Shown here in pieces: positions 7,592-15,669 of a DNA stretch of 64,000 bases. The notes beneath the pieces were generated by a model, which had not been told where the DNA came from, searched no databases, and saw only the letters and a program-made list of their open reading frames with translations. How positions within the stretch are numbered: position 1 is the first letter of the stretch; each line of letters begins with the position of its first letter. A program made the position numbers and the translations under genes. The stretch comes from Balneola sp. (GTDB lineage Bacteria; Bacteroidota; Rhodothermia; Balneolales; Balneolaceae), in assembly GCA_002696035.1 (NCBI GenBank), contig NZQV01000015.1, forward strand, positions 1 to 64,000, read 5' to 3'.

Positions 7592-8809
7592 ATGCCCGTT
7601 TTGACTGTTAATCAATGCTTCATATACAAATACAAAATGTTCTGCATCCTGCTGGCAATATTTTTTGGGGTTTCAACTGCCCCGATTTGGGCACAGCAGG
7701 CACAGCTTTCGTCTGAGACCAAGGTAAGCCTTATCACAGCCTCACCGGGCAATGAACTCTATACAATTTTTGGTCACACAGCGCTGCGACTCGTTGATCC
7801 GGTCAGCAACATCGACCGCACCTACAACTACGGTACCTTCGATTTTGATACCAACGGCTTTTACCGGAAATTTACCCTCGGCGACCTGCAATATTTCCTT
7901 TCGGTGAACAAGTTTGAAAATGCAAAAAAAGCATATCTGAATGACGGCCGCATTATTACTGAACAGCGTTTAAATCTAACCGAGAATCAAACCAAACGCT
8001 TGTATGATTTTTTGGAGAATAACGCCCGGCCCGAAAATCGATATTATTCCTACGAGTTCTTCTATGATAATTGTACCACCCGGGTCTATGAGGCCCTCAA
8101 AGCGGTAGCTGGTGACTCGCTCCGGTTTAAAAAGCCGCTAAATCCGGCAAAAAATAGTTTTCGGCAGTTTATTAATCCTTACCTGAAATCCGTTTCCTGG
8201 GTAAAATTTGGGATTAACTTGCTACTGGGTACTCCCGCAGACCGCATTCCATCCGGATCGGAGGCCATGTTCTTACCTGACCTGTTAAAAAAGGGTTTTT
8301 CTGACGCCCGGATACAGCGAGCTGATACAAGTATTACCTTAGTTGCTGGACAGACTTTTTATGCTCCCCAAAACCAGGCCGTCATGAGTCCTACGAGTGT
8401 TAGTCCTGCCTTAACCTTTTGGTTTCTACTGTTTGCAAGCCTGCTTGCCGGGTTTTTCTATAGAAAAAATCAGGCATTCTGGCTTTGGTTCGACCGGTTG
8501 CTATTCGGGGTAACTGGGTTGATTGGAGTGCTGATCTTTTTATTGTGGCTTTTTTCTTCGTATCCCTCAACCAAATGGAATTGGAATATCCTATGGTCTG
8601 CTCCTGCATTCTTCGGTTTCATATTATCTTTTATAGACAGTAAACTAATTTCAGCACATTATAAGACGTTTAAGATTATGTATACAGCTATACTTTTTAT
8701 CTTTGTGCTAAGCTGGCCAATCATTCCTCAACAAATCCCCTATGCAGTTTTACCGCTCCTCTTGTTGTTGGGATTTCAAAGTATCAAAAAGCCAATCCGA
8801 AACACTTAA
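7592..8809 (+). CDS. DUF4105 (Lnb N-terminal periplasmic domain-like) membrane protein
   Basis: This protein has about 405 aa, with a signal peptide (YKYK followed by MFCILLAIFFGVS...WAQQ). A soluble region of about 230 residues matches DUF4105 (SPGNELYTIFGHTALRLVD, YNYGTFDFDT, YYSYEFFYDNCTTRVYEAL). It ends with four or five C-terminal transmembrane helices. DUF4105 carries a conserved His and Cys (FGHTALR, DNCTTR) that make it look like a papain-like/NlpC-related hydrolase domain; its function is not established. I chose ATG 7592, 4 bp after the multicopper-oxidase stop; the open frame extends to a TTG at 7574 and an ATG at 7637 is also possible. Translational coupling with the oxidase is likely. 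It is common in Bacteroidota and not specifically a copper gene, so it may simply be a passenger. Confidence 0.82.
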   Translation: MPVLTVNQCFIYKYKMFCILLAIFFGVSTAPIWAQQAQLSSETKVSLITASPGNELYTIFGHTALRLVDPVSNIDRTYNYGTFDFDTNGFYRKFTLGDLQYFLSVNKFENAKKAYLNDGRIITEQRLNLTENQTKRLYDFLENNARPENRYYSYEFFYDNCTTRVYEALKAVAGDSLRFKKPLNPAKNSFRQFINPYLKSVSWVKFGINLLLGTPADRIPSGSEAMFLPDLLKKGFSDARIQRADTSITLVAGQTFYAPQNQAVMSPTSVSPALTFWFLLFASLLAGFFYRKNQAFWLWFDRLLFGVTGLIGVLIFLLWLFSSYPSTKWNWNILWSAPAFFGFILSFIDSKLISAHYKTFKIMYTAILFIFVLSWPIIPQQIPYAVLPLLLLLGFQSIKKPIRNT

Positions 8810-8835
8810 TCCGGAATGAACTGTGTTTATGCGTT

Positions 8836-9369
8836 GTGGGCTTGATAGTGAACTCCGGAACTGCCTTTCTATTTTATAAAGACCAAAAAAGTAACCTGAA
8901 TATCAAAGGAGCTTTTTTGCATATGGCGGCAGATGCCGGGGTTACTTTAGGGGTTTTGTTAGGAGGCTTAGCAATAAAATATACAGGCGTTACCTGGATC
9001 GATCCTTTGTTAGGTTTAGTGATTGTTATAGTGATTGTTATAGTGATTGTTTATGGTGCATGGGGCCTTCTGAGTGATTCTATTAAGCTGGCTCATGACG
9101 CCGTTCCAGAAGGAATTAACTTAGAAGAAGTGAAGGAATTTCTTGAGAATATTGAGGGAGTTGACAATGTACATGATCTACATATCTGGGCCATGAGTAC
9201 CACTGAAACGGCGTTAACGGCTCATTTGGTTATGCCTGGAGGTTATAAAGATCAGTTATTATACGACATTCGAGAAAAGTTACACGAAGAGTATGAAATT
9301 ACTCATACTACCTTACAAGTTGAGAGAGAATGGAGTGATGAGCAATATCAACCCTATAAGAATGAGTAA
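8836..9369 (+). pseudogene. CDF-family metal/proton antiporter (CzcD-like), 5'-truncated remnant
   Basis: The encoded 177 aa match only the C-terminal part of a cation diffusion facilitator: GAFLHMAADAGVTLG (the metal-site helix with His and Asp), WIDPLLGLVI, and the cytoplasmic domain ending with VHDLHIWAMSTTETALTAHL. The first three or so transmembrane helices are missing. The frame is open further upstream through the end of the DUF4105 gene, but nothing recognisable as a CDF N-terminus is seen there. The GTG at 8836 is not preceded by a clear ribosome-binding site. The helix before the cytoplasmic domain holds a VIVIVIVIVIV run made by a 12-bp tandem repeat. Its base composition looks more AT-rich than the copper genes. 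It is best read as a decayed Zn/Co/Cd exporter gene left at the inner edge of the island. Confidence 0.75.
9017..9052 (+). repeat. Three tandem 12-bp repeats inside the CDF remnant
   Basis: TAGTGATTGTTA occurs twice in full (9017-9028, 9029-9040), followed by a third unit with one change (9041-9052). In frame it encodes alternating Val-Ile and keeps the reading frame. Compared with usual CDF helices (about seven residues between DPLLGL and the Tyr-Gly), this one has eleven, exactly one repeat unit too many. Confidence 0.95.
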
Positions 9370-9463
9370 TTAGTTAATGAGCAAAACAGATCTAATAAAG
9401 CAAAGTAGTGCATTTAAGTGAAAATGTTTGCCGTATGTTGGCCGGCCTCAAAAACACAAAAGC

Positions 9464-9492
9464 CATAAGATATTGTAAGTAAATATCTTATG
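9464..9492. repeat. Perfect 11-bp inverted repeat
   Basis: CATAAGATATT (9464-9474), a 7-nt loop, then AATATCTTATG (9482-9492). It lies between the CDF remnant and the 3' end of the integrase gene, where it could be a weak terminator or a protein-binding site; there is no T-tract. Confidence 0.7.
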
Positions 9493-9657
9493 ACTCGGTG
9501 TTAGTACGTCTATGTACGCCCGGAAGGTAATAAGTACCATTAACTGAATAAAAGATCGAGCCTTAGAATCGAAATTTATGAACGTACTTTTCGGCCCATT
9601 GATACAAAAAAAGCAGCTTAACCCAAGTCGCCCCTTTTCAATCAACTTAGTTTTGAT

Positions 9658-10782
9658 TTACGTCCCAATCATGTTTGCCACATTCCGATAGTTGAGGGCA
9701 TCGGTATGGTCATAGAAACTTGCCGTTACCTGAACGCTGGAATGCGCCATGAGTTTACTCACCGAATAAATGTCGGCTCCATTTTCAAGCAGGTGCGTAG
9801 CGAACGAATGCCGTAGGCTGTGAAACTTAATTGTTTTAGGAATACCTACTTTTTTCTTAGCCCTGTTGAACATCGTTTGCATACCTCTTACGGTGTACCT
9901 GCCTCCCGTTTTTTCTTTCTGTACGACATAGCATTCCTTCAGTGGGATATCTTCATACTCTTCCGGATTGTACTTTCGGTCTTTCTTAGCCAGCGAATAC
10001 CAAACCTGCACAATGTTGAAGGCCTGATCATTGAGAGGCATGGTAAAGGGTTTGTTGCTTTTCATAATGCTGGCGGGGAAGTTGATGTAGCGCTCCTCGA
10101 AGTTGACCATCTTCCATTTCATATTGGAGATCATCCCGATTCGGGCTCCGGTGTTGTAGCCGAACCGGATAACCAGGCCAATCATTGTGCCCTCGGTTTT
10201 CTTTAGGAGTTTCTTTATCTGCTCCTTGGATAACTCTTCTCTGCGGTCATCCACTTCAAACATAAAATCGAGTCCTCTAAACGGATGTTTTTGCAGGTAC
10301 TCATTTTTGAGCCCCCAGTTAAAACCTGCTTTAATGCTTCGAAGCTCAATGTTGATGGTGGTTTTCTTAACGCCATCAATATTGAGCCGGTGCATTTTAT
10401 AATTCTGAATATCAGAGCGTTTGTAGTCGTTGATGTTCCGGTTGCCACAAATGTCTAAAAACCGGTTGAGCGCATTTATATAAATTCGCTCAGAATTCTC
10501 AGACATGTTATTCTTCACGTGCACAAAATACTTGTACTCCAAAAAATTGGATAGCTTTTCACTGCTTCGCTTTTTCTGCTGCCCTTTCGCTTTTACATCA
10601 AGCAGCATTTGCAGCCCAACTTTTTCAGCCTTCCTTTTGGCATCGGCTTGCTGTTTTTTGGAAGCTTTGAGGGGATAACTGATTCCGGTAGACAGATTTC
10701 GCTTTCTTCCATTGGGCTCTTTATACCGAAGGTAAAGCTTGTAACTATTTCCGCGTTTGTAAGGGTAGATTTTGTAATCCAT
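9658..10782 (-). CDS. Tyrosine recombinase / integrase
   Basis: This is a 374-aa site-specific DNA recombinase. The N-terminal part (about 1-80) is a basic arm-binding-like region rich in Lys/Arg, and a SAM-like core-binding domain follows (about 80-180, SENSERIYINALNRFLDI). The C-terminal catalytic domain shows the first Arg in NTGARIGMISNMKW (about 213), HSLRHSFATHLLENGAD (His and Arg near 323-326), a His in LMAHSS and the nucleophilic Tyr in TASFYDH (about 357). The gene starts with ATG at 10782 and reads leftward into the island. Its 5' end lies about 190 bp from the tRNA-Met fragment and 126 bp from two direct repeats, as expected for an element integrase next to its attachment site. All catalytic residues are present, so it is probably active or recently active. 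Confidence 0.95.
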   Translation of the reverse strand: MDYKIYPYKRGNSYKLYLRYKEPNGRKRNLSTGISYPLKASKKQQADAKRKAEKVGLQMLLDVKAKGQQKKRSSEKLSNFLEYKYFVHVKNNMSENSERIYINALNRFLDICGNRNINDYKRSDIQNYKMHRLNIDGVKKTTINIELRSIKAGFNWGLKNEYLQKHPFRGLDFMFEVDDRREELSKEQIKKLLKKTEGTMIGLVIRFGYNTGARIGMISNMKWKMVNFEERYINFPASIMKSNKPFTMPLNDQAFNIVQVWYSLAKKDRKYNPEEYEDIPLKECYVVQKEKTGGRYTVRGMQTMFNRAKKKVGIPKTIKFHSLRHSFATHLLENGADIYSVSKLMAHSSVQVTASFYDHTDALNYRNVANMIGT

Positions 10783-10908
10783 GGTATCTGCTATTTTTTG
10801 GTTGAAGAAGCAGAGGAAAACTCGCTACCATGGCGGATTTTTATCCCGCTGGAGGGAATAATTCACTAGCGGAAAAAGGGTAAAAGTAGTACGAAAAGTT
10901 GTGCGAAA

Positions 10909-10928
10909 TTGGTAACTACTTGGTAACT
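10909..10928 (+). repeat. Two direct TTGGTAACT repeats, candidate integrase arm sites
   Basis: TTGGTAACT occurs at 10909-10917 and 10920-10928, a repeat spacing of 11 bp (one helical turn). They lie between the integrase start and the presumed crossover in the tRNA-Met anticodon stem-loop, where arm-type binding sites for the integrase or an excision factor are expected. The role is inferred. Confidence 0.65.
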
Positions 10929-10972
10929 GTTGCTGAAAAACGCTGTCCCAGCGCTCTGAAGGGCGATTTGAA

Positions 10973-11015
10973 ACGATTATGAGTCGTGCGCTCTAACCAT
11001 CTGAGCTACCACGGC
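10973..11015 (-). pseudogene. tRNA-Met(CAT) 5' fragment, attachment-site junction
   Basis: Read on the minus strand this is the first part of an elongator-type tRNA-Met: acceptor strand GCCGTGG, TA, D-arm GCTC...GAGC with AGATGGTTA loop, anticodon arm CACGA-CTCATAA-TCGT with anticodon CAT at 10979-10981. After TCGT the match stops: there is no variable loop, T-arm or CCACGGC acceptor strand. The break sits in the 3' side of the anticodon stem, a known crossover place for tyrosine integrases (the stem acts as inverted core sites, the 7-nt loop as overlap). I read it as the chromosome half of one att junction, with the island to the left; the intact tRNA may be rebuilt at the other, unseen end. 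Confidence 0.8.
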
Positions 11016-11198
11016 GTGGTTTATTTTTTTCAACTTTCAAATAACAAACACCGAGTTTGGCATCTGTTTTTTCAAAGGCCTTAAATATACGGCATTATAT
11101 ATCAAAGGGTAAAACATTTTTTCGCATTCCTCTCCTTAATCTCTACGCTACATTTCTTAACTTCCATGGTTCATATAAAACCAAATTAAAACAGGTTC

Positions 11199-12665
11199 AT
11201 GGCTAAAAACATAACAACGCAGGAAAAAGATTATTCACAATGGTATCTGGACGTTATCCGGGAGGCTAAACTGGCAGAGCATTCCCCCGTGCGCGGAAGC
11301 ATGGTGATTCGCCCGAATGGAATGGCTTTATGGGAAAATATGCGCAACGCCCTCGATCAGATGTTCAAAGATACCGGCCATGAAAATGCCTACTTCCCCC
11401 TGTTCATCCCTAAATCATTTCTCTCTAAGGAAGCACAACACGTGGAAGGCTTTGCCAAGGAATGTGCGGTTGTTACACACAGCCGGCTCAAAAGCGTGGA
11501 TGGCGGCGTGGAAGTGGATCCCGAATCGAAGCTGGAAGAAGAGCTGATCGTTCGGCCGACTTCAGAAACCATTATCTGGGATACGTACCGAAACTGGATC
11601 CAATCTTATCGTGACCTGCCTATTCTGGTGAACCAATGGGCCAATGTGGTTCGCTGGGAAATGCGAACGCGGTTGTTCTTGAGAACCATGGAATTTCTAT
11701 GGCAGGAAGGTCATACGGCGCACGCCACAAAAGAGGAAGCCATTGACGAGACCCGACAGATGCTGGATGTATATGCAACTTTTGCTGAAGAGTGGATGGC
11801 TATGCCGGTTCTTAAAGGCATGAAAACAGCGAGCGAGCGTTTTGCCGGAGCCGTTGATACTTACTGTATTGAAGCCCTGATGCAGGATGGAAAAGCCCTG
11901 CAAGCCGGAACATCTCACTTCCTGGGACAGAATTTTGCCAAAGCTTTTGACGTTAAATTCCAGGACAAAGACGGCGAACATAAACTCGTGTGGGCTACAA
12001 GCTGGGGCGTTTCAACCCGCCTCATTGGTGGATTGATCATGACGCATTCTGATGATCAGGGATTGGTGCTTCCTCCAAAATTAGCCCCAACTCAGGTTGT
12101 TATAGTTCCTATTTACCGAAGCGATGAGCAGCGCGAAGCCGTGCTCGAATATGCTGACGGTATTTTTGATGAATTGAAGGAACTTGGCGTTCGCATCAAA
12201 GTGGATGACCGTGATAATTATAACCCCGGTTATAAATTTGCCGAGCACGAAGCAGCCGGTATTCCATTGAGAATTGCCGTTGGGCCTCGTGATCTGGAGA
12301 ACAATAATGTTGAGCTTGCCCGGCGTGACCTCAAGACCAAGAATATTGAAAGTCGTGAAGGACTGGGTTCCCGCGTCAAGAAATTGCTGGACGATATTCA
12401 GGATGAGCTGTTCGAGAAAGCAAAAACCCGTCGCGATGAGATGACCTCTGAAGTGGATTCGTATGACGAATTCAAAAATGTGATCAAAGAGAAAGCCGGA
12501 TTTGTATGGGCTCACTGGGATGGCACTCCGGAAACTGAGGAGAAGATCAAAGATGAAACCAAAGCCACCATCCGCCTCATTCCTCTGGGAGAAGGTGAAG
12601 AAGGCAAGTGCATGGTAACCGGAAAACCTTCTAAGCAAAAAGTACTTTTTGCAGTGTCATATTAA
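11199..12665 (+). CDS. proS: Prolyl-tRNA synthetase, archaeal/eukaryotic type
   Basis: This 488-aa cytoplasmic enzyme charges tRNA-Pro with proline. It is the short, insertion-lacking class IIa form: an N-terminal catalytic domain with [17 protein letters not shown], a TSETIIW segment, motif 2 [20 protein letters not shown] (about 153-172) and HFLGQNF. An anticodon-binding domain (about 285-390, [12 protein letters not shown]) and a C-terminal domain ending KVLFAVSY follow. The ATG at 11199 gives a typical N-terminus ([23 protein letters not shown]). It is the first intact housekeeping gene to the right of the tRNA-Met junction and is transcribed alone. Confidence 0.96.
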   Translation: MAKNITTQEKDYSQWYLDVIREAKLAEHSPVRGSMVIRPNGMALWENMRNALDQMFKDTGHENAYFPLFIPKSFLSKEAQHVEGFAKECAVVTHSRLKSVDGGVEVDPESKLEEELIVRPTSETIIWDTYRNWIQSYRDLPILVNQWANVVRWEMRTRLFLRTMEFLWQEGHTAHATKEEAIDETRQMLDVYATFAEEWMAMPVLKGMKTASERFAGAVDTYCIEALMQDGKALQAGTSHFLGQNFAKAFDVKFQDKDGEHKLVWATSWGVSTRLIGGLIMTHSDDQGLVLPPKLAPTQVVIVPIYRSDEQREAVLEYADGIFDELKELGVRIKVDDRDNYNPGYKFAEHEAAGIPLRIAVGPRDLENNNVELARRDLKTKNIESREGLGSRVKKLLDDIQDELFEKAKTRRDEMTSEVDSYDEFKNVIKEKAGFVWAHWDGTPETEEKIKDETKATIRLIPLGEGEEGKCMVTGKPSKQKVLFAVSY

Positions 12666-12699
12666 TTAATTTTTTCAACTTAGATTCACAATATTCTAT

Positions 12700-12845
12700 T
12701 GTCATCCTGAGCGTACATTTAATACACTAGGATTCAAATGTCTTCCGCGAAGGATCTCAAAATATATTACATGCTGTTTTTAATTTGAGATCCCTCGTGT
12801 TATACACTACATCCCCGTTAATTTAATTAAGCACTCGGGATGACA
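12700..12845. repeat. Intergenic palindromic repeat element (GTCATCCTGAG type)
   Basis: The element is bounded by GTCATCCTGAG (12701-12711) and CTCGGGATGAC (12833-12843), near-perfect inverted ends. It has a second nested pair, CGAAGGATCTCAAA (from about 12748) and TTTGAGATCCCTCG (12784-12797). It has no coding capacity. This kind of small folded repeat is scattered in many Bacteroidota-like genomes; a shortened relative occurs at about 51,029-51,060. Confidence 0.75.
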
Positions 12846-12876
12846 ACTTTGGAGATAATGAATCATTATATAGTAA

Positions 12877-14376
12877 ATGCTAAAAATCCCACATCCATAT
12901 TATTTGTGTAATGCCGAACAATCCCGGTTCATGGATGAAAAGACCATCAATGAATTTGGGGTCGATGGTTTTACTTTAATGGAAATTGCCGGAACCCGGG
13001 CAGCTGATTTCATCCTGTCAGAAATTCCCTCCGGCTCTCATGGAATTTTCTTTTGCGGGAAGGGCAACAATGGCGGCGACGCATTAGTAATAGCTCGACT
13101 GCTTTCACAACAAGATTATAACATCACCGTGTGTTTTCTATCGGGAACCGGGGAGCTGAGTACAGATGCAGACAAAAATCACCGTCTTCTTCAAAAGCTC
13201 GATACCGAAATCGAGATCCTGGACTGGGATGATTTCACCCCAAAAGAATATGACTTTGTGGTAGATGGCATGCTGGGAACGGGATTGAATTCCTCCGTTC
13301 GTGCTCCCTATTCGGATGCCATCGAGTGGATCAATAACCAACGATCTCCGGTGTTTTCCCTGGATGTGCCCACTGGTTTGAATGCGGATTCTGGACAAAT
13401 TATGGGAACTGCGGTTCAGGCAGATTTCACCTTAAGCTTCGGAGCTTTAAAAACCGGTTTTTATTTGAATGAAGGTTTTGACATTACCGGAGATGTTATT
13501 TTGTGTGAGCTTTCCTTCCCGAATAAATACAAAAATCCTACTGCGTATCTGATCGACAAAAGCTGGGTTGAGGCAAATTCTTTTTCACCCCAAAAAAGAG
13601 ATCACAAATATGCAGAAGGAGTCCTATATATTATAGCGGGTTCAGAAGGTTTAACCGGGGCAGGAATTTTAGCTGCGAAAAGTGCTTGGTCGGCCGGATT
13701 GGGAGCGGTGGTGCTCATCACCCCAAAAGGCTTGCTCAATATTTATGAGAAGCAGCTGGAGCAGATCATCAAAAAGCCGGTTGGTGATCGGGACGACATG
13801 GTCTTCAAGGAATCGCATCTTGAAGAAGTCATGGAGGTCTTGAATGAAAAGCCCGGAAAATTATTAATAGGCCCGGGGCTTGGCCGACATTCCGAAACCA
13901 TCACCTTCACCCAAAAATTTTTAAAGCAGTTTGGCGGTGATGCAGTGATTGACGCAGACGCTATTTTTGCACTTTCTGAATTAGATCATTGGGAAAAACC
14001 GGAATCGGCAACATGGATCTTAACGCCTCATCCCGGAGAACTTAAAACCTTGGTGAAAACCGATCTGAATGACGGCTTAGCACGTCTGCAGGCAACAAAA
14101 AAATTAAGTACTGAAAAGGATCTCACTTTACTTTCAAAAGGAATGCCCTCAATGGTTGGAACAGAATCGGGTGATGCGTATTTAACCGGGTATGATACCC
14201 GCGTATTTTCCCGCGCCGGATTTGGTGATGTACTGGCTGGCAAAACAGCTGCTTTCTGGTTGAAATTTTCTTCAGCTGAAATAGCTTGCTGTCACGCTTT
14301 GCTAAACGGCCACACACGATCAATACAATATTATTCCTCAAATTCCGGTTCTTTAGAGCCCAACGATATCATTTAA
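12877..14376 (+). CDS. nnr: Bifunctional NAD(P)HX epimerase/dehydratase
   Basis: This 499-aa enzyme repairs hydrated, inactive NADH/NADPH. The N-terminal YjeF_N-like epimerase half (about 1-215) has CGKGNNGGDALVIARLL and GTGLNSSVRAPY. The C-terminal ribokinase-like dehydratase half (about 225-490) has AGSEGLTGAGILAAKSAW, IGPGLGR, TPHPGELK and GFGDVLAGKTAAFWL, ending in the ATP/ADP-site region. The ATG at 12877 is preceded by the repeat element. Its stop codon is immediately followed by the ATG of the VanZ-like gene, so the two are probably co-transcribed. The C-terminus is a little unusual: the expected HG...GD of the last helix reads CHALLNGHTRSIQYY. Confidence 0.95.
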   Translation: MLKIPHPYYLCNAEQSRFMDEKTINEFGVDGFTLMEIAGTRAADFILSEIPSGSHGIFFCGKGNNGGDALVIARLLSQQDYNITVCFLSGTGELSTDADKNHRLLQKLDTEIEILDWDDFTPKEYDFVVDGMLGTGLNSSVRAPYSDAIEWINNQRSPVFSLDVPTGLNADSGQIMGTAVQADFTLSFGALKTGFYLNEGFDITGDVILCELSFPNKYKNPTAYLIDKSWVEANSFSPQKRDHKYAEGVLYIIAGSEGLTGAGILAAKSAWSAGLGAVVLITPKGLLNIYEKQLEQIIKKPVGDRDDMVFKESHLEEVMEVLNEKPGKLLIGPGLGRHSETITFTQKFLKQFGGDAVIDADAIFALSELDHWEKPESATWILTPHPGELKTLVKTDLNDGLARLQATKKLSTEKDLTLLSKGMPSMVGTESGDAYLTGYDTRVFSRAGFGDVLAGKTAAFWLKFSSAEIACCHALLNGHTRSIQYYSSNSGSLEPNDII

Positions 14377-14784
14377 ATGACGAAACCTTCCCACATTTTA
14401 CCTCGCTCGGTTAAGCTGTATTTAACCCTGCTTATTATCTCAACAGGATTAATTCTGTATGGAACCCTCTTTCCGGTTGATTATGATGTCCCCAAGCAAC
14501 TACTCGGGCTCGACAAAGTTATTCATATCCTCATGTTCGGCGCCTGGTCGTTTTTTTATGGATTGGTTCGTTTCTTGAAACAGAAATTTTCACTCCTTCC
14601 CGTATTCCTGGTTAGTTCTTTCTTTGGATTGGTTATTGAAGTACTTCAATATGTCTTGCCTACCGGACGCTCATTAGAGTTGATGGATTTTGTTGCAGAT
14701 CTTACCGGCATCGGGCTTGCAGTATTTGTGCTTTATCTCCTTACAAAAAGAGTTTCTGAATTTCGTACCGAAGCCTCCTCCTGA
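14377..14784 (+). CDS. VanZ-like family membrane protein
   Basis: This is a 135-aa inner-membrane protein with about four transmembrane helices and the VanZ-family signatures TLFPVDY, DKVIHILMFGAWSF, EVLQYVLPTGRSLELMDFVAD and a final helix. VanZ-like domains are widespread; the name comes from teicoplanin resistance, but most chromosomal copies have no known role, so no resistance is implied. It starts on the base after the nnr stop codon, suggesting translational coupling. Downstream, after about 100 bp, come three TonB-family genes on the same strand. Confidence 0.88.
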   Translation: MTKPSHILPRSVKLYLTLLIISTGLILYGTLFPVDYDVPKQLLGLDKVIHILMFGAWSFFYGLVRFLKQKFSLLPVFLVSSFFGLVIEVLQYVLPTGRSLELMDFVADLTGIGLAVFVLYLLTKRVSEFRTEASS

Positions 14785-14882
14785 TATTTTTACTCTGTGT
14801 GCAATAGGAACGTGCACATTTCCTCTTTTTTACTATTTTAATAGGGTATTTGTGCGGAACTCACCAAAACACGGAGGAGCAC

Positions 14883-15539
14883 ATGGCCCTGAAAAACCCG
14901 GAAGCAGATTTACGCTTGAGCTATCCCTTGTTTGTAGAAACAGGGCTGATCCTTGCATTGTTGATCATGATCTTAAGCATTAAGTTAGAGCTGCCTGAAA
15001 TCAATACTTCCGATGTGTTTTTTGTGGAAGGAGATGAAACAGCACTCATCCTGCCGCCCTCTGCTTCTGATCACATCTCTGTTATCAAACCACCTCCTCG
15101 TCCTCAGATCCCGGTTCATATTCCAAGCGACCTCCCGATAGAACCCGAGCCTCTTGAGCTTGATGAATTTGACCGCTTCTCACATTTGATGATACCGCCC
15201 CTTCCACAGGAAATTGTTGTGGAACCCACTTATGATCTGTTTAAAGACATTGAGCAATTACCTGAAATGATTGGAGGTGAGCAAGCTTTCCGAAATAGTA
15301 TTACCTATCCATTGCTTGCGAGAAAAGCCGGGGTTCAGGGCATAGTTGAAGTTGAGTTCACAGTATCAAAAAGTGGCAAAGTGCTGGACCCGGTAATTAT
15401 AAGCGGGCTCGGATATGGATGTGATAAAGCGGTTTTAAATGCCATAAAACTGCAACGCTACAAACCTGGCAAAAAAGCCGGAAAAGCATCTTCATTCCGG
15501 ATCAAGGAAACGGTTCAATTTATTTTATTGAATTCTTAG
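14883..15539 (+). CDS. TonB-family energy transducer (first of three)
   Basis: This protein of about 218 aa is anchored by one N-terminal transmembrane helix (VETGLILALLIMILSIKL). It has a short Pro-rich linker (KPPPRPQIPVHIPSDLP) and a C-terminal TonB domain of about 95 residues (YPLLARKAGVQGIVEVEFTVSKSGKV, ending near IKETVQFIL). TonB passes proton-motive-force energy from ExbBD to outer-membrane receptors. I chose ATG 14883 because a GGAGGA ribosome-binding site lies just upstream; the open frame extends to a TTG at 14850. It is more divergent than the next two copies and its acidic linker is shorter. No exbB/exbD or receptor gene is nearby. Confidence 0.88.
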   Translation: MALKNPEADLRLSYPLFVETGLILALLIMILSIKLELPEINTSDVFFVEGDETALILPPSASDHISVIKPPPRPQIPVHIPSDLPIEPEPLELDEFDRFSHLMIPPLPQEIVVEPTYDLFKDIEQLPEMIGGEQAFRNSITYPLLARKAGVQGIVEVEFTVSKSGKVLDPVIISGLGYGCDKAVLNAIKLQRYKPGKKAGKASSFRIKETVQFILLNS

Positions 15540-15669
15540 AAGTACCGTCACACTAAAACCTGATCCTGATTGTTAAAATAATTGTAAGTGTACTTGCACA
15601 CGACTTAGAAAATCACGTTCTTTTGCACTTACTCATCGAACCCTATTTAAAAAATTGTATTTGAGTATT

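Larger units (their letters stand above)
10783..11198. other. Integrase-tRNA-proS intergenic region
   Basis: This 416-bp gap holds the integrase 5' flank, the paired direct repeats (10909-10928), the broken tRNA-Met gene (10973-11015) and the upstream region of proS. I see no protein-coding gene in it. Confidence 0.8.

Noticed and set aside
9017-9052. 12-bp tandem repeat as a CRISPR or regulatory array
   Set aside because: It lies in frame in a CDF gene and explains a Val-Ile run.
14377-14784. VanZ-like gene as a glycopeptide-resistance gene
   Set aside because: VanZ-like domains are widespread in bacteria and no van cluster is present.
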